DNA of 64,000 nucleotides from an uncultured Pelagibacteraceae bacterium (GTDB lineage: Bacteria > Pseudomonadota > Alphaproteobacteria > Pelagibacterales > Pelagibacteraceae). Position numbers and translations under genes: made by a program. Positions within the stretch are counted from its first letter, which is position 1; each line of letters starts with the position of its first letter. Below are positions 18,949 through 26,910 of this stretch, one piece after another. The DNA is taken from assembly GCA_902598655.1 (NCBI GenBank), contig CACKCQ010000007.1:1-64000 (forward strand). Direction: 5' to 3'. A model generated the notes under the pieces. That model saw only the letters and a list, made by a program, of their open reading frames with translations. It was not told the DNA's origin and ran no database searches.

Positions 18949-20420
18949 TATTTTCCTTTCATTATTAGATTTTTAATAGGTCTGTAGAATAAACTTAAAA
19001 AAGTTAATGTAAAAAATACAAGTACTATTGGCCTTGTAAAAAACATAAATATATTTTGGTCAAATATTATGATTGATTGAGCTAATGAATTTTCCACTAA
19101 TTCGCCTAATACAATTCCCATAATTATTGGTGCTGGAGAAAATCCTGACCGTCTTAAGAAAAATCCAACAACACCTGAAATTAGCATTATGTAAACATCT
19201 ACCATAGACTGGGATAATCCATAAGATCCAACAAGACAAAATACAAATACAGATGGCCATAAATAACCTCTTGGTATTAAAGAAATTCTTGAGAATATTT
19301 TAGCTCCAAGTAAACCAAAAATTAAAAAGATAAAGTTTGCTAAAAGCATGCCATAAAAAATTGTGTAAAGCAGGTCAGGTTGCTGTTCAAACAAATATGG
19401 TCCAGCTCTTAATCCATGAATTTGAAATCCTCCAAGAATTACTGCTGTAGTTGCTGAACCTGGAATACCTAAAGCAAGAGTTGGTATCATTGCACCACCG
19501 GTAGCAGCATTATTAGCAGACTCTGGAGCTGCAACACCTTCTATTTCTCCTTTTCCAAAGTTATCTTTATTTTTTGACCATCTTCTTGCCTCGTTATAAC
19601 CAATCATTGCGCTAACTGTTCCACCTTCAGCTGGAAGAATGCCTATAAAAGTTCCTATACCTGATGATCTTAAAATTGTTTTAACACAACTCTTAAATTC
19701 TGAAATTGAAGGAAGTTTTATTGCTGAAAACTTAATTCTTTCTAAAAGTAATTCACTTTTTGATGCTTGGACTAATATCTCAGACATTGCAAATAAACCA
19801 ATTAATACAGGAACAAAGCTTATCCCTTCAAAAAGTTCAGCAACCCCAAATGTAAATCTTGAAATACCAGTTGTAAGGTGAACTCCGATTGTTGCAACAA
19901 ATAAACCTATCAAACCTCCTATAAGATTTTTAACAGGAGACTTTGAGCTTATAGAAGCTAACATTGATAATCCAAATATTGCCAATGCAAAATATTCTGG
20001 AGGTCCAAATTTATATGCAATTCTTGCAAGTGTTGGTGCAAAAATAATTAGGACAATCAAAGAAATAATTCCACCAACTACGCTAGATACTGCAGCCATG
20101 CCTAAAGCTTTACCTGCCTGGCCCTTCTGAGCCATTGGAAAACCATCAAAAGCTGTTGCAGCAGCAGGTGGGGCGCCAGGTGCATTAATTAATATAGCTG
20201 TGATTGATCCTCCAAAAGTACCACCACAATATAATGCAGCCATTGCTGCAATCGCTTGACTGGGTTCTAAATATATTGTGAACGGTAATAACAATGCAAT
20301 AGCCATTCCTGAACTTAATCCAGGAAGAGCACCTATCAATACTCCAACAATTGTAGATCCTAGTATTAAACCAAATGTTGTTGGATTTAAGATTAAAGAG
20401 ATATTTGATAAAATTTCCAT
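18948..20420 (-). CDS. tctA: TctA family permease, large membrane subunit (system 1)
   Basis: This 490-residue, roughly 12-segment inner-membrane subunit belongs to a tripartite tricarboxylate transporter. TctA hallmarks are IGALPGLSSGMAIALLLPF near residue 30, GGSITAILINAPGAPPAAATAFDGFP, GFFLRRSGFSPAPIIMGIVLG and AAPESANNAATGGAMIPTL. The permease is ion-driven and receives its substrate from TctC. It overlaps tctB by a base upstream and the PrpD-family gene downstream, forming tctC-tctB-tctA-prpD2. Confidence 0.95.
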   Translation of the reverse strand: MEILSNISLILNPTTFGLILGSTIVGVLIGALPGLSSGMAIALLLPFTIYLEPSQAIAAMAALYCGGTFGGSITAILINAPGAPPAAATAFDGFPMAQKGQAGKALGMAAVSSVVGGIISLIVLIIFAPTLARIAYKFGPPEYFALAIFGLSMLASISSKSPVKNLIGGLIGLFVATIGVHLTTGISRFTFGVAELFEGISFVPVLIGLFAMSEILVQASKSELLLERIKFSAIKLPSISEFKSCVKTILRSSGIGTFIGILPAEGGTVSAMIGYNEARRWSKNKDNFGKGEIEGVAAPESANNAATGGAMIPTLALGIPGSATTAVILGGFQIHGLRAGPYLFEQQPDLLYTIFYGMLLANFIFLIFGLLGAKIFSRISLIPRGYLWPSVFVFCLVGSYGLSQSMVDVYIMLISGVVGFFLRRSGFSPAPIIMGIVLGELVENSLAQSIIIFDQNIFMFFTRPIVLVFFTLTFLSLFYRPIKNLIMKGK

Positions 20421-20884
20421 TAATAAAAATTCCTAATTATAAATTCCTCTAATATCCCTTGAGGAAATTTTAATTGAAGTACAAGTGTAAAAAAAACAAA
20501 AACAAATACTGATATAGTTAAAGAATAAAAAAAGATTTTTATATAATCTTTCCTTTGCCATAACATAGGTGTAACTAAAGTGAACAAAAATATAGAAATT
20601 AAAAATCCAAGTTTATCTGCTATTAAAACTATGAATAATGTATAAGCAAATGTTACAAAAGCATTTCTTCGAATTAATTCTTTTTTATCAGACTTTAAAT
20701 TTTTATTCTGAATTAACTGAAATATAGATAAAAAAATTATTAAAGAAAAAATTAATCTTGGCATCATTGTAGGTTGCATTCCCTGAGCTAAAATTTCAGG
20801 AACTTCATCAAATGTGAATGTGTATGCAAATAATGCGACTGATATAATTATAATAATACTTAGAATTTTTATATCTTTTATCAT
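20420..20884 (-). CDS. tctB: TctB family permease, small membrane subunit (system 1)
   Basis: This 154-residue protein has about four hydrophobic segments (IKILSIIIIISVALFAYTF, LIFSLIIFLSIFQLI, FVTFAYTLFIVLIA, and a C-terminal FFYSLTISVFVFVFFTLVL). The QGMQPTMMPRLIF motif after the first segment is a common TctB feature. It is poorly conserved in sequence but is identified by size, topology and position between tctC and tctA. It is separated from tctC by 45 bases that contain a strong hairpin. Confidence 0.88.
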   Translation of the reverse strand: MIKDIKILSIIIIISVALFAYTFTFDEVPEILAQGMQPTMMPRLIFSLIIFLSIFQLIQNKNLKSDKKELIRRNAFVTFAYTLFIVLIADKLGFLISIFLFTLVTPMLWQRKDYIKIFFYSLTISVFVFVFFTLVLQLKFPQGILEEFIIRNFY

Positions 20885-20893
20885 TTTGATTTA

Positions 20894-20917
20894 AATGGGG
20901 GTTGTATAACCCCCATT
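20894..20917 (-). terminator. Intercistronic stem-loop between tctC and tctB
   Basis: A perfect 10-bp stem, aatgggggtt / aacccccatt, closes a 4-base loop (gtat). It lies 13 bases after the tctC stop and 10 bases before the tctB start. There is no long U-run after it on the coding strand, so it could be a partial terminator or a 3'-end stabiliser that favours tctC mRNA over tctBA. It is strikingly GC-rich for this genome. Confidence 0.8.
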
Positions 20918-20929
20918 AAGTAATTGAAA

Positions 20930-21901
20930 TTATTTAGCTAAACCTAAACTTACTAAAGCAGCTCTTGCTTCTTTGTAAATAGATTTAATTTCAGCATCCC
21001 AAGCTTTAGCTCCTGCAACACTTGATGCATCCAAACCAGCACCTTGTAAATAGTTTTGGTAAACTGGATGTTTCATTGCTTTAAGGAATCCTTTTTCAAG
21101 AGTATCAATAGTTTTTTGTGGTGTACCTTTAAGCACAACAACTCCTCTAACTGTAGCAAAAGACGCATTAATACCTTTTTCTTTAAGAGTTGGTGTATCT
21201 GGTAATGCAGACATTCTTTCATCTGCCATTACTGCTAGTACTCTCAATTCGCCTGCATCTAATTGATCTTTTCCTTCATCAAGATTTAATCCAGCAGCTT
21301 CGATTTGATTTCCTACTAAACTAGTCATTATCGCTCCACCACCTTCGAATGGTACAAAAGCAATTTTTGTTTTCGCTTCTCTTGCGAATATTAATCCTGA
21401 AATATGATCAACACTTCCTACGTTAGTACCACCATATTTAATTGGTTTTTTTTGACCAGCTTTAATTAAATCTTCAATTGTTTTGTAAGGACTTTTTGCA
21501 TTTACAAATATTACAATTGGGTCAACTGTAGTTCTTGCAACACCAACAAAATCATCAATTGTCAGCTCCGCTTGCCCTCTAGCCATTCTAAATAAATGAG
21601 TTGGCGTAATAGCTAGTACTGTATGACCATCTCTAGGCTTCGATTTTACGTAAGCCATTGCCTTGTTACCTGCATCACCTCTTTTTGGAGTGATGTAAGC
21701 GTTATTTTTAAGATTTTTTCTTGTTCTAATTAACAACATTCTTGCAGTTGTATCAGTTCCTCCACCTAGACCGGCGTGAGTAACAACTTCAATTGGTTTA
21801 GATGGAAAACCATGACCGTCAGCAACGGCAATATTTCCCAAACCAATGAATGATGTAACTACTAAAATAGCGCTAAGTAACAAATTTAACGTTTTTTTCA
21901 T
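20930..21901 (-). CDS. tctC: TctC-type periplasmic binding protein (system 1)
   Basis: This 323-residue Bug/TctC-family solute receptor has a Sec signal peptide (KKTLNLLLSAILVVTSFIGLG, cleavage probably after AVA). The mature part begins FPSKPIEVVTHAGLGGGTDTTAR, the loop that binds substrate carboxylate in this family, and has YGGTNVGSVDHISG and AFVPFEGGGAIMTSLVGNQ. It should capture a carboxylate in the periplasm for TctAB. A GAGGAA ribosome site precedes the ATG. Substrate is not readable from sequence; the adjoining PrpD-family enzyme hints at a tri- or methylated tricarboxylate. Confidence 0.92.
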   Translation of the reverse strand: MKKTLNLLLSAILVVTSFIGLGNIAVADGHGFPSKPIEVVTHAGLGGGTDTTARMLLIRTRKNLKNNAYITPKRGDAGNKAMAYVKSKPRDGHTVLAITPTHLFRMARGQAELTIDDFVGVARTTVDPIVIFVNAKSPYKTIEDLIKAGQKKPIKYGGTNVGSVDHISGLIFAREAKTKIAFVPFEGGGAIMTSLVGNQIEAAGLNLDEGKDQLDAGELRVLAVMADERMSALPDTPTLKEKGINASFATVRGVVVLKGTPQKTIDTLEKGFLKAMKHPVYQNYLQGAGLDASSVAGAKAWDAEIKSIYKEARAALVSLGLAK

Positions 21902-21928
21902 TGTTTTTCCTCTCGTAAAGTTAAGATT

Positions 21929-21958
21929 TATATAATCAAAGTGAAATTGCTAATACAA
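21929..21958 (-). promoter_or_regulatory. Candidate promoter for tctC
   Basis: On the minus strand TTGTAT and TATATA are separated by 18 bases, with the -10 element about 27 bases upstream of the tctC start codon. Both hexamers are plausible sigma-70 elements, but AT-rich DNA produces such matches often. The 101-base gap to the DUF1289 gene contains nothing else I recognise. Confidence 0.35.
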
Positions 21959-22002
21959 GGATCATTTGACCACACCCAAATACGATTACTAAATAAAAGT
22001 AA

Positions 22003-22257
22003 CTAAATATTTGATTTTAACTTCTCTTTATATAATGAGATACCCTTTTCGACCTTATTCTTATATGATTTCTTAAAACCTTCTAATTGCCAGCCTGAAA
22101 GTCTATTCTCTAGCTCTTTTAAGTTATTGCTCTTCCAATCATCAGTTGTTTCAGGATCTTTCCAGATTTTTTTCTCTTCATCAGATCTTCCACATCCATA
22201 GCATAGACCTGATACAGGATCAGTTTTACAAATACTTATACAGGGACTTACTATCAC
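22003..22257 (-). CDS. DUF1289-family small Cys-rich protein
   Basis: This 84-residue protein begins with the DUF1289 signature SPCISICKTDPVSGLCYGCGRS, in which four cysteines could bind a metal. The rest is a charged helical tail. Its molecular role is not established to my knowledge. It lies 6 bases downstream of nrdB and probably shares its transcript. Confidence 0.88.
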   Translation of the reverse strand: MIVSPCISICKTDPVSGLCYGCGRSDEEKKIWKDPETTDDWKSNNLKELENRLSGWQLEGFKKSYKNKVEKGISLYKEKLKSNI

Positions 22258-22263
22258 TTAATC

Positions 22264-23277
22264 CTAGGAGAAAGCGTCTATCCAGTTACCTTGTGTAGAT
22301 GCTTTTGAATATTCAGTGGCTCTACCTTCAAAGAAGTTCATATGCTCTACTGCATTTAACATAGTGTCTAACCATGTTAATGGATTTTTTTGAACATCAT
22401 ATATTGGCTCAAGACCTAACTGAGTTAATCTTCTATTACCAATGAACCTAATGTAATCTTTGACTTCTTGAGCAGTTAAACCTTGCATTGGACCCATTTC
22501 AAAAGCTAGATCAATAAATGCATCCTCATGTTCAATTATAGTTCTGCAAGCTTCATAAAGTTCTTTTTTAAGTTTTGGCGTCCAAATCTCAGGGTTTTCT
22601 TTAATGAACTCTTTAAAAATTCTAATCATAGAATTACAATGAAGAGTTTCATCTCTTACCGACCAAGTAACTATCTGACCCATTCCTTTGAGTTTGTTGT
22701 GTCTTGGGAAATTTAATAAAATTGCAAAACTTGCAAATAACTGAAGACCTTCTGTAAAGGCACTAAATACTGCAACAGTTTTTGCGATATCCTCTTTTGA
22801 GTTTACATTAAAGTTTTGCATGTAATCATATTTATCTTTCATCTCTTTGTATTTCATGAAAGCAGAATATTCAGATTCTGGCATTCCAATTGTATCTAAT
22901 AGATGTGAATAAGCTGCTACATGAACTGTTTCCATAGACGCGAATGCAGTCATCATCATTAAAACTTCTGTAGGTTTAAATACAGTTGTGTAATGTCTTA
23001 AATAACAATTATTAACTTCAACATCTGCTTGAGTAAAAAATCTAAAAATTTGAGTTAATAAATTTTTTTCTGATTCTGAAAGATTTTTTTGCCAATCTCT
23101 GACGTCATCACCAAGTGGAACTTCCTCTGGTAACCAATGAATTCTTTGTTGAGTTAACCAAGCATCATAACACCATGGGTATCTGAATGGTTTATAAACT
23201 GGGTTTTCAACTAATAGACCCATTTTTTTTGGTTCTATAATTTTTTGTTTTGTATCTTTTAGGTTTTCTACTGACAT
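22264..23277 (-). CDS. nrdB: Ribonucleotide reductase beta subunit, class I
   Basis: This diiron radical-generating subunit of NrdAB has ferritin-like helices with FFTQADVEVNN (first metal Asp/Glu helix) and ASMETVHVAAYSHLLD, in which Glu and His ligands precede the expected radical Tyr. ALRDETLHCNS-like SVRDETLHCNSM and IIEHEDAFID follow. The radical tyrosine is present, so this looks like a Tyr-radical enzyme rather than a Mn/Fe tyrosine-less form. I take the ATG at 23277 (MSVENLKD) instead of the upstream ATG at 23286. Either start overlaps the end of nrdA, so the subunits are coupled. No ATP-cone is fused to it. Confidence 0.95.
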   Translation of the reverse strand: MSVENLKDTKQKIIEPKKMGLLVENPVYKPFRYPWCYDAWLTQQRIHWLPEEVPLGDDVRDWQKNLSESEKNLLTQIFRFFTQADVEVNNCYLRHYTTVFKPTEVLMMMTAFASMETVHVAAYSHLLDTIGMPESEYSAFMKYKEMKDKYDYMQNFNVNSKEDIAKTVAVFSAFTEGLQLFASFAILLNFPRHNKLKGMGQIVTWSVRDETLHCNSMIRIFKEFIKENPEIWTPKLKKELYEACRTIIEHEDAFIDLAFEMGPMQGLTAQEVKDYIRFIGNRRLTQLGLEPIYDVQKNPLTWLDTMLNAVEHMNFFEGRATEYSKASTQGNWIDAFS

Positions 23278-25205
23278 GATAAACACTCCTCATATTCTGG
23301 TTGTTGATTTTCTTGTTTTTTAGATTTGTAAACGTTTGCAGTTACATCTGTAGAATTTGCATCGTTTACGTTTTCCGCTCTTTGTATTGATTTAGATCTG
23401 CAGTAATAAAGGCTCTTCAATCCTTTTTTCCAAGCTTGGAAATGAATTTGGTGTAAGTCCCTTTTATGAATATCTGCAGGTATAAATATATTTATTGATT
23501 GTGCTTGTGAAATATGAGGTGTTCTGTCTGCACCTAATTCCACAATCCATTTTTGGTCCAATTCAAAAGCTGTTTTAAATACGTCTTTTTCTTGTTGGGT
23601 TAAAAAATCAAGATGAGAAACTGAGCCTTGATTAGTTGTGATACTTGACCATGTTTCATCATCATTTTTACCGTGTTTCTCTAATAATTTACTTAGATAT
23701 TTATTTCTAACGTTAAATGATCCAGACAAAGTTTTATGTGTATAACTATTTGCTGCAATTGGCTCAACACCTGGAGATGTTCCACCACAAATAATTGAAA
23801 TTGAAGCAGTAGGTGCTATTGCAGTTTTATTTGAAAATCTTTCATTAATACCATAATCAGCAGCATCTGGACATGCACCTCTTTCATCAGCCAAATCTTT
23901 TGAAGCTTGATCAACTTGTTTTTGGATGCTTTCAAATATTTTTTTATTCCAAACTTTACTCATCACTGACTCAAAAGGAATCATTTTTTGTTGAAAGAAT
24001 GAATGAAGTCCCATAACACCTAGACCAACACTTCTCTCTTTTAATGCTGAATAAACTGCATCACTAAATGACTCAGGTGCTTTTTCAGTAAAGTCCGTTA
24101 ATACATTATCTAAAAATCTCATTACGTCTGGAACAAAGTTTTCATCGTCTTTCCATTCATCATAAGTTTCTAAATTTAAAGATGATAAACAACATACTGC
24201 CGTTCTATCTCTACCCTCTTTATCAATTCCTGTTGGTAAAGTTATTTCACTACACAAATTAGATGTCTTAACAGTTAAACCAGCAAGCTTATGATGTTGA
24301 GGTATCATTCTATTAACTGTATCAATGAAAACAATATAAGGTTCTCCAGTTTCAATTCTTGCAGTTAATAATCTAATCCATAAATTTCTTGCAGATACAG
24401 TAGCTTGTACTGATTGATCTTTTGGACTTTTTAATGCCCATTGTTCATCTAGCTCTACGGCTCTCATAAATGCATCTGAAACTAAAACACCGTGGTGTAA
24501 ATTTAGTGATCTTCTATTTGGATCACCACCTGTTGGTCTTCTCATTTCAATAAATTCTTCTATCTCTGGATGATCAATTGGAAGATAACAAGCTGCTGAT
24601 CCTCTTCTTAAAGAACCTTGACTGATCGCCATTGTCAAAGAGTCCATAACTTTTATAAAAGGAATAATGCCTGAAGTTTTTCCAACTCTTCCAATTTTTT
24701 CTCCAATAGATCTTAAGTTGCCCCAATAACTTCCAATACCTCCGCCTTTGGCAGCCAACCAAACATTTTCACTCCATAGATCTAATATTCCAGTTAAGCT
24801 GTCGCCTGCTTCATTTAAGAAACAAGAAATTGGTAAACCTCTTTTTGTCCCACCATTTGATAAAACTGGTGTTGCTGGCATGAACCATAAGTTACTTATG
24901 TAGTTGTAAAGTCTTTGCGCGTGTAAGTTGTCATCTGCATAATGACTCGCAACTCTTGCAAATAAATCTTGGAAAGACTCGTTTTCTCCAAGGTATCTAT
25001 CACTTAGTGTTGCTCTTCCAAAATCTGTTAAATTATTATCTCTAGATCTATCTATTTTAATAGTTATCCCTTTAGAATTTTGAAACAACTCAGTGTTGTT
25101 ATTTAGTGAAAATAAGTCTGGTCTTTTGTCATTATTGCTGATTTTTTCCGCTGGTTTATAATCAGAGACAGCCTTCCTGATTGCCTGAGACAATATTTTA
25201 TTCAT
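23268..25205 (-). CDS. nrdA: Ribonucleotide reductase alpha subunit, class I
   Basis: This 645-residue catalytic subunit makes deoxyribonucleotides. It has FMPATPVLSNGG, the redox Cys in LPISCFLNEAG, the active-site NLCSEITLP (Cys and Glu), the second redox Cys in RTAVCCLSSLNLE, and a C-terminal ECLSCQ tail that would re-reduce the active site. The N terminus goes directly into the reductase domain with no ATP-cone, so the usual allosteric overall-activity site is missing; this fits its being about 115 residues shorter than E. coli NrdA. Two NrdR-box-like sites lie 41 to 87 bases upstream of its ATG. Confidence 0.96.
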   Translation of the reverse strand: MNKILSQAIRKAVSDYKPAEKISNNDKRPDLFSLNNNTELFQNSKGITIKIDRSRDNNLTDFGRATLSDRYLGENESFQDLFARVASHYADDNLHAQRLYNYISNLWFMPATPVLSNGGTKRGLPISCFLNEAGDSLTGILDLWSENVWLAAKGGGIGSYWGNLRSIGEKIGRVGKTSGIIPFIKVMDSLTMAISQGSLRRGSAACYLPIDHPEIEEFIEMRRPTGGDPNRRSLNLHHGVLVSDAFMRAVELDEQWALKSPKDQSVQATVSARNLWIRLLTARIETGEPYIVFIDTVNRMIPQHHKLAGLTVKTSNLCSEITLPTGIDKEGRDRTAVCCLSSLNLETYDEWKDDENFVPDVMRFLDNVLTDFTEKAPESFSDAVYSALKERSVGLGVMGLHSFFQQKMIPFESVMSKVWNKKIFESIQKQVDQASKDLADERGACPDAADYGINERFSNKTAIAPTASISIICGGTSPGVEPIAANSYTHKTLSGSFNVRNKYLSKLLEKHGKNDDETWSSITTNQGSVSHLDFLTQQEKDVFKTAFELDQKWIVELGADRTPHISQAQSINIFIPADIHKRDLHQIHFQAWKKGLKSLYYCRSKSIQRAENVNDANSTDVTANVYKSKKQENQQPEYEECLSCQ

Positions 25206-25245
25206 TAAACTCCCTTTTTATCTTTATACTAAAAAATCTAGTAAA

Positions 25246-25261
25246 TAACTAGATATAGTGT
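25246..25261. promoter_or_regulatory. NrdR box, proximal
   Basis: taactagatatagtgt matches 13 of 16 positions of the NrdR-box consensus as I recall it (acaCwAtATaTwGtgt). It lies 41 bases upstream of the nrdA ATG. Its start is 31 bases from that of the next box, the three-turn spacing typical of NrdR operators. Repression of nrdAB when deoxynucleotides are plentiful is therefore expected. Confidence 0.75.
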
Positions 25262-25276
25262 GTAGATTTACCTGAT

Positions 25277-25292
25277 ATACTATATAAATTGT
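25277..25292. promoter_or_regulatory. NrdR box, distal
   Basis: atactatataaattgt also matches 13 of 16 consensus positions and lies 31 bases from the proximal box, start to start. The pair sits in the 161-base region between nrdA and the divergent phosphomutase gene, closer to nrdA. No nrdR gene lies in this window. Confidence 0.7.
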
Positions 25293-25366
25293 AAATCAAT
25301 AGAACATTTATAGAACTTATTAAATATTTATCAATAAAAATTTTAAAAAAATGTACATATATCCAC

Positions 25367-26821
25367 ATGAATAATTCGGGAAAAATTGATCCTTACGGCT
25401 TTCGGGAATATGACGCACGATGGGTATACGAAAAAGACATAGATGACGATGGAATCGTTCAACTTGGTAAAGGTCTTGGAACTCAAATAATTAATCATAC
25501 AAAGAAAAACAATCCTAGAATTATAGTTGGCCAAGATTACAGGTCTTACAGTGAACATATCAAAGAAAAATTGAAAGAGGGTTTAATTTCAACTGGGTGC
25601 AATATAGAAGATGTAGGATTATCTTTATCCCCAATGGTTTACTTCGCACAGTTTAATTTAAATTCAGATGCAATAGCTATGGTTACAGCTAGCCATAATG
25701 AAAATGGTTGGACAGGTGTAAAAATGGGCATCAAAAAAGGATTAACTCATGCACCTGAAGAAATGAAAGAACTAAAAGATATTACTCTCAATCAAAAATT
25801 TATTAATGGTGAGGGAAATGTAAAAAAAATTGATGATTTTCAGAATGTTTATAAAAATGATTTGATAACAAAAAACCCATTAAATAAAAAAATTAAAGCT
25901 GTAGTTGCTTGTGGCAATGGAACAGCAGGAATATTTGCACCAGAAATTTTAAGAAGTATTGGGTGCGAGGTAATTGAACTTGATTGTGAACTTGATTGGA
26001 CTTTTCCAAAATACAACCCAAATCCTGAAGACTTAGAAATGTTACATGCAATTGCTTCAGCAGTTAAAGAAAATAATGCTGATATTGGATTTGGTTTTGA
26101 TGGAGATGGGGATAGAGTTGGGGTTATAGATGATAAAGGTAATGAAATCTTTTCAGATAAAATAGGGCTATTAATTGCTAGAAATCTTTCGAAAGATCAT
26201 AAAAACAGTAAATTTATTGTTGATGTAAAATCGACAGGACTTTATTCCAATGACAAAATATTAAGAGAAAATAAATGTGAAACAATTTATTGGAAAACTG
26301 GTCATTCCCATATCAAAAGAAAGGTAAATACCGATAACGCTTTAGCAGGATTTGAAAAAAGTGGTCATTTCTTTTTTAATAAACCTTTAGGATATGGCTA
26401 TGATGATGGAATTAATTCAGCAATACAGGTCTGTAAGTTACTCGATAAAAATAACAAAAAAATGAGTGAAATAAATGGTGAATTACCAACAACTTATCAA
26501 AGTCCAACTATGGCTCCTTATTGTAAAGACAGCGAAAAATATGAAGTAGTTGAGAATTTAGTTAAGGAAATAAAAAATATCAAAGAAAATAAAACTAAAG
26601 TAGATAATCAAGAAATTAGAGAGGTATTGACTGTTAACGGGGTAAGATTTTCTTTTGATGATGGGTCTTGGGGATTAATTAGAGCATCTTCAAATAAACC
26701 CTCTTTAGTTGTAGTTACTGAAAGTCCAACCTCTGAAGATAGAAAAAAGAAGATTTTTGACTTTATTGATAATCTGCTTCAACAAACTGGTAAAGTTGGG
26801 GATTATGATCAAAAAATTTAA
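25367..26821 (+). CDS. Phosphomannomutase/phosphoglucomutase
   Basis: This 484-residue alpha-D-phosphohexomutase interconverts hexose 6- and 1-phosphates for nucleotide-sugar and LPS synthesis. All four active-site loops are visible: the start KIDPYGFREYDARWVYE, the phosphoserine loop VTASHNENGWTG, the metal loop GFGFDGDGDRVGVID, the sugar loop GFEKSGHFFF and the phosphate loop IRASSNKPSLVV. The pattern is of the AlgC type, which uses both glucose and mannose phosphates. It is divergent from nrdA and followed by an unusual GC-rich structured element. Confidence 0.93.
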   Translation: MNNSGKIDPYGFREYDARWVYEKDIDDDGIVQLGKGLGTQIINHTKKNNPRIIVGQDYRSYSEHIKEKLKEGLISTGCNIEDVGLSLSPMVYFAQFNLNSDAIAMVTASHNENGWTGVKMGIKKGLTHAPEEMKELKDITLNQKFINGEGNVKKIDDFQNVYKNDLITKNPLNKKIKAVVACGNGTAGIFAPEILRSIGCEVIELDCELDWTFPKYNPNPEDLEMLHAIASAVKENNADIGFGFDGDGDRVGVIDDKGNEIFSDKIGLLIARNLSKDHKNSKFIVDVKSTGLYSNDKILRENKCETIYWKTGHSHIKRKVNTDNALAGFEKSGHFFFNKPLGYGYDDGINSAIQVCKLLDKNNKKMSEINGELPTTYQSPTMAPYCKDSEKYEVVENLVKEIKNIKENKTKVDNQEIREVLTVNGVRFSFDDGSWGLIRASSNKPSLVVVTESPTSEDRKKKIFDFIDNLLQQTGKVGDYDQKI

Positions 26822-26874
26822 AATTCAACTATAAAGAGTTAAGAAAAAATAAGAGAATCGATTAATATGTAGTT

Positions 26875-26910
26875 GAGGTGGCGGAGGGAGACTGAAACCA
26901 CCTCGTCTCC
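26875..26910 (+). ncRNA. GC-rich H-type pseudoknot element, unknown function
   Basis: The 88-base gap between two convergent genes contains a 36-base island with 23 G/C. It can form two interlocked perfect helices: gaggtgg (26875-26881) with ccacctc (26898-26904), and ggagac (26887-26892) with gtctcc (26905-26910). The loops are cggag and tgaaa, with no base between the two closing strands. This is a textbook H-type pseudoknot on the plus strand; the same pairings exist on the minus strand. No U-run follows immediately on either strand. It may be an sRNA, a 3'-UTR element of the phosphomutase gene or of the TauE gene, or an unusual bidirectional terminator. The strand is a guess; the call rests only on composition and pairing. 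Confidence 0.5.

Noticed and set aside
26875-26910. Reading the GC-rich element (minus strand) as the 3' part of a tRNA-Ser or tmRNA
   Set aside because: It contains a tRNA-like CTCCGCCA string, but no 5-bp T-stem with a seven-base TTCRANY loop can be drawn; the pseudoknot pairing is far better.
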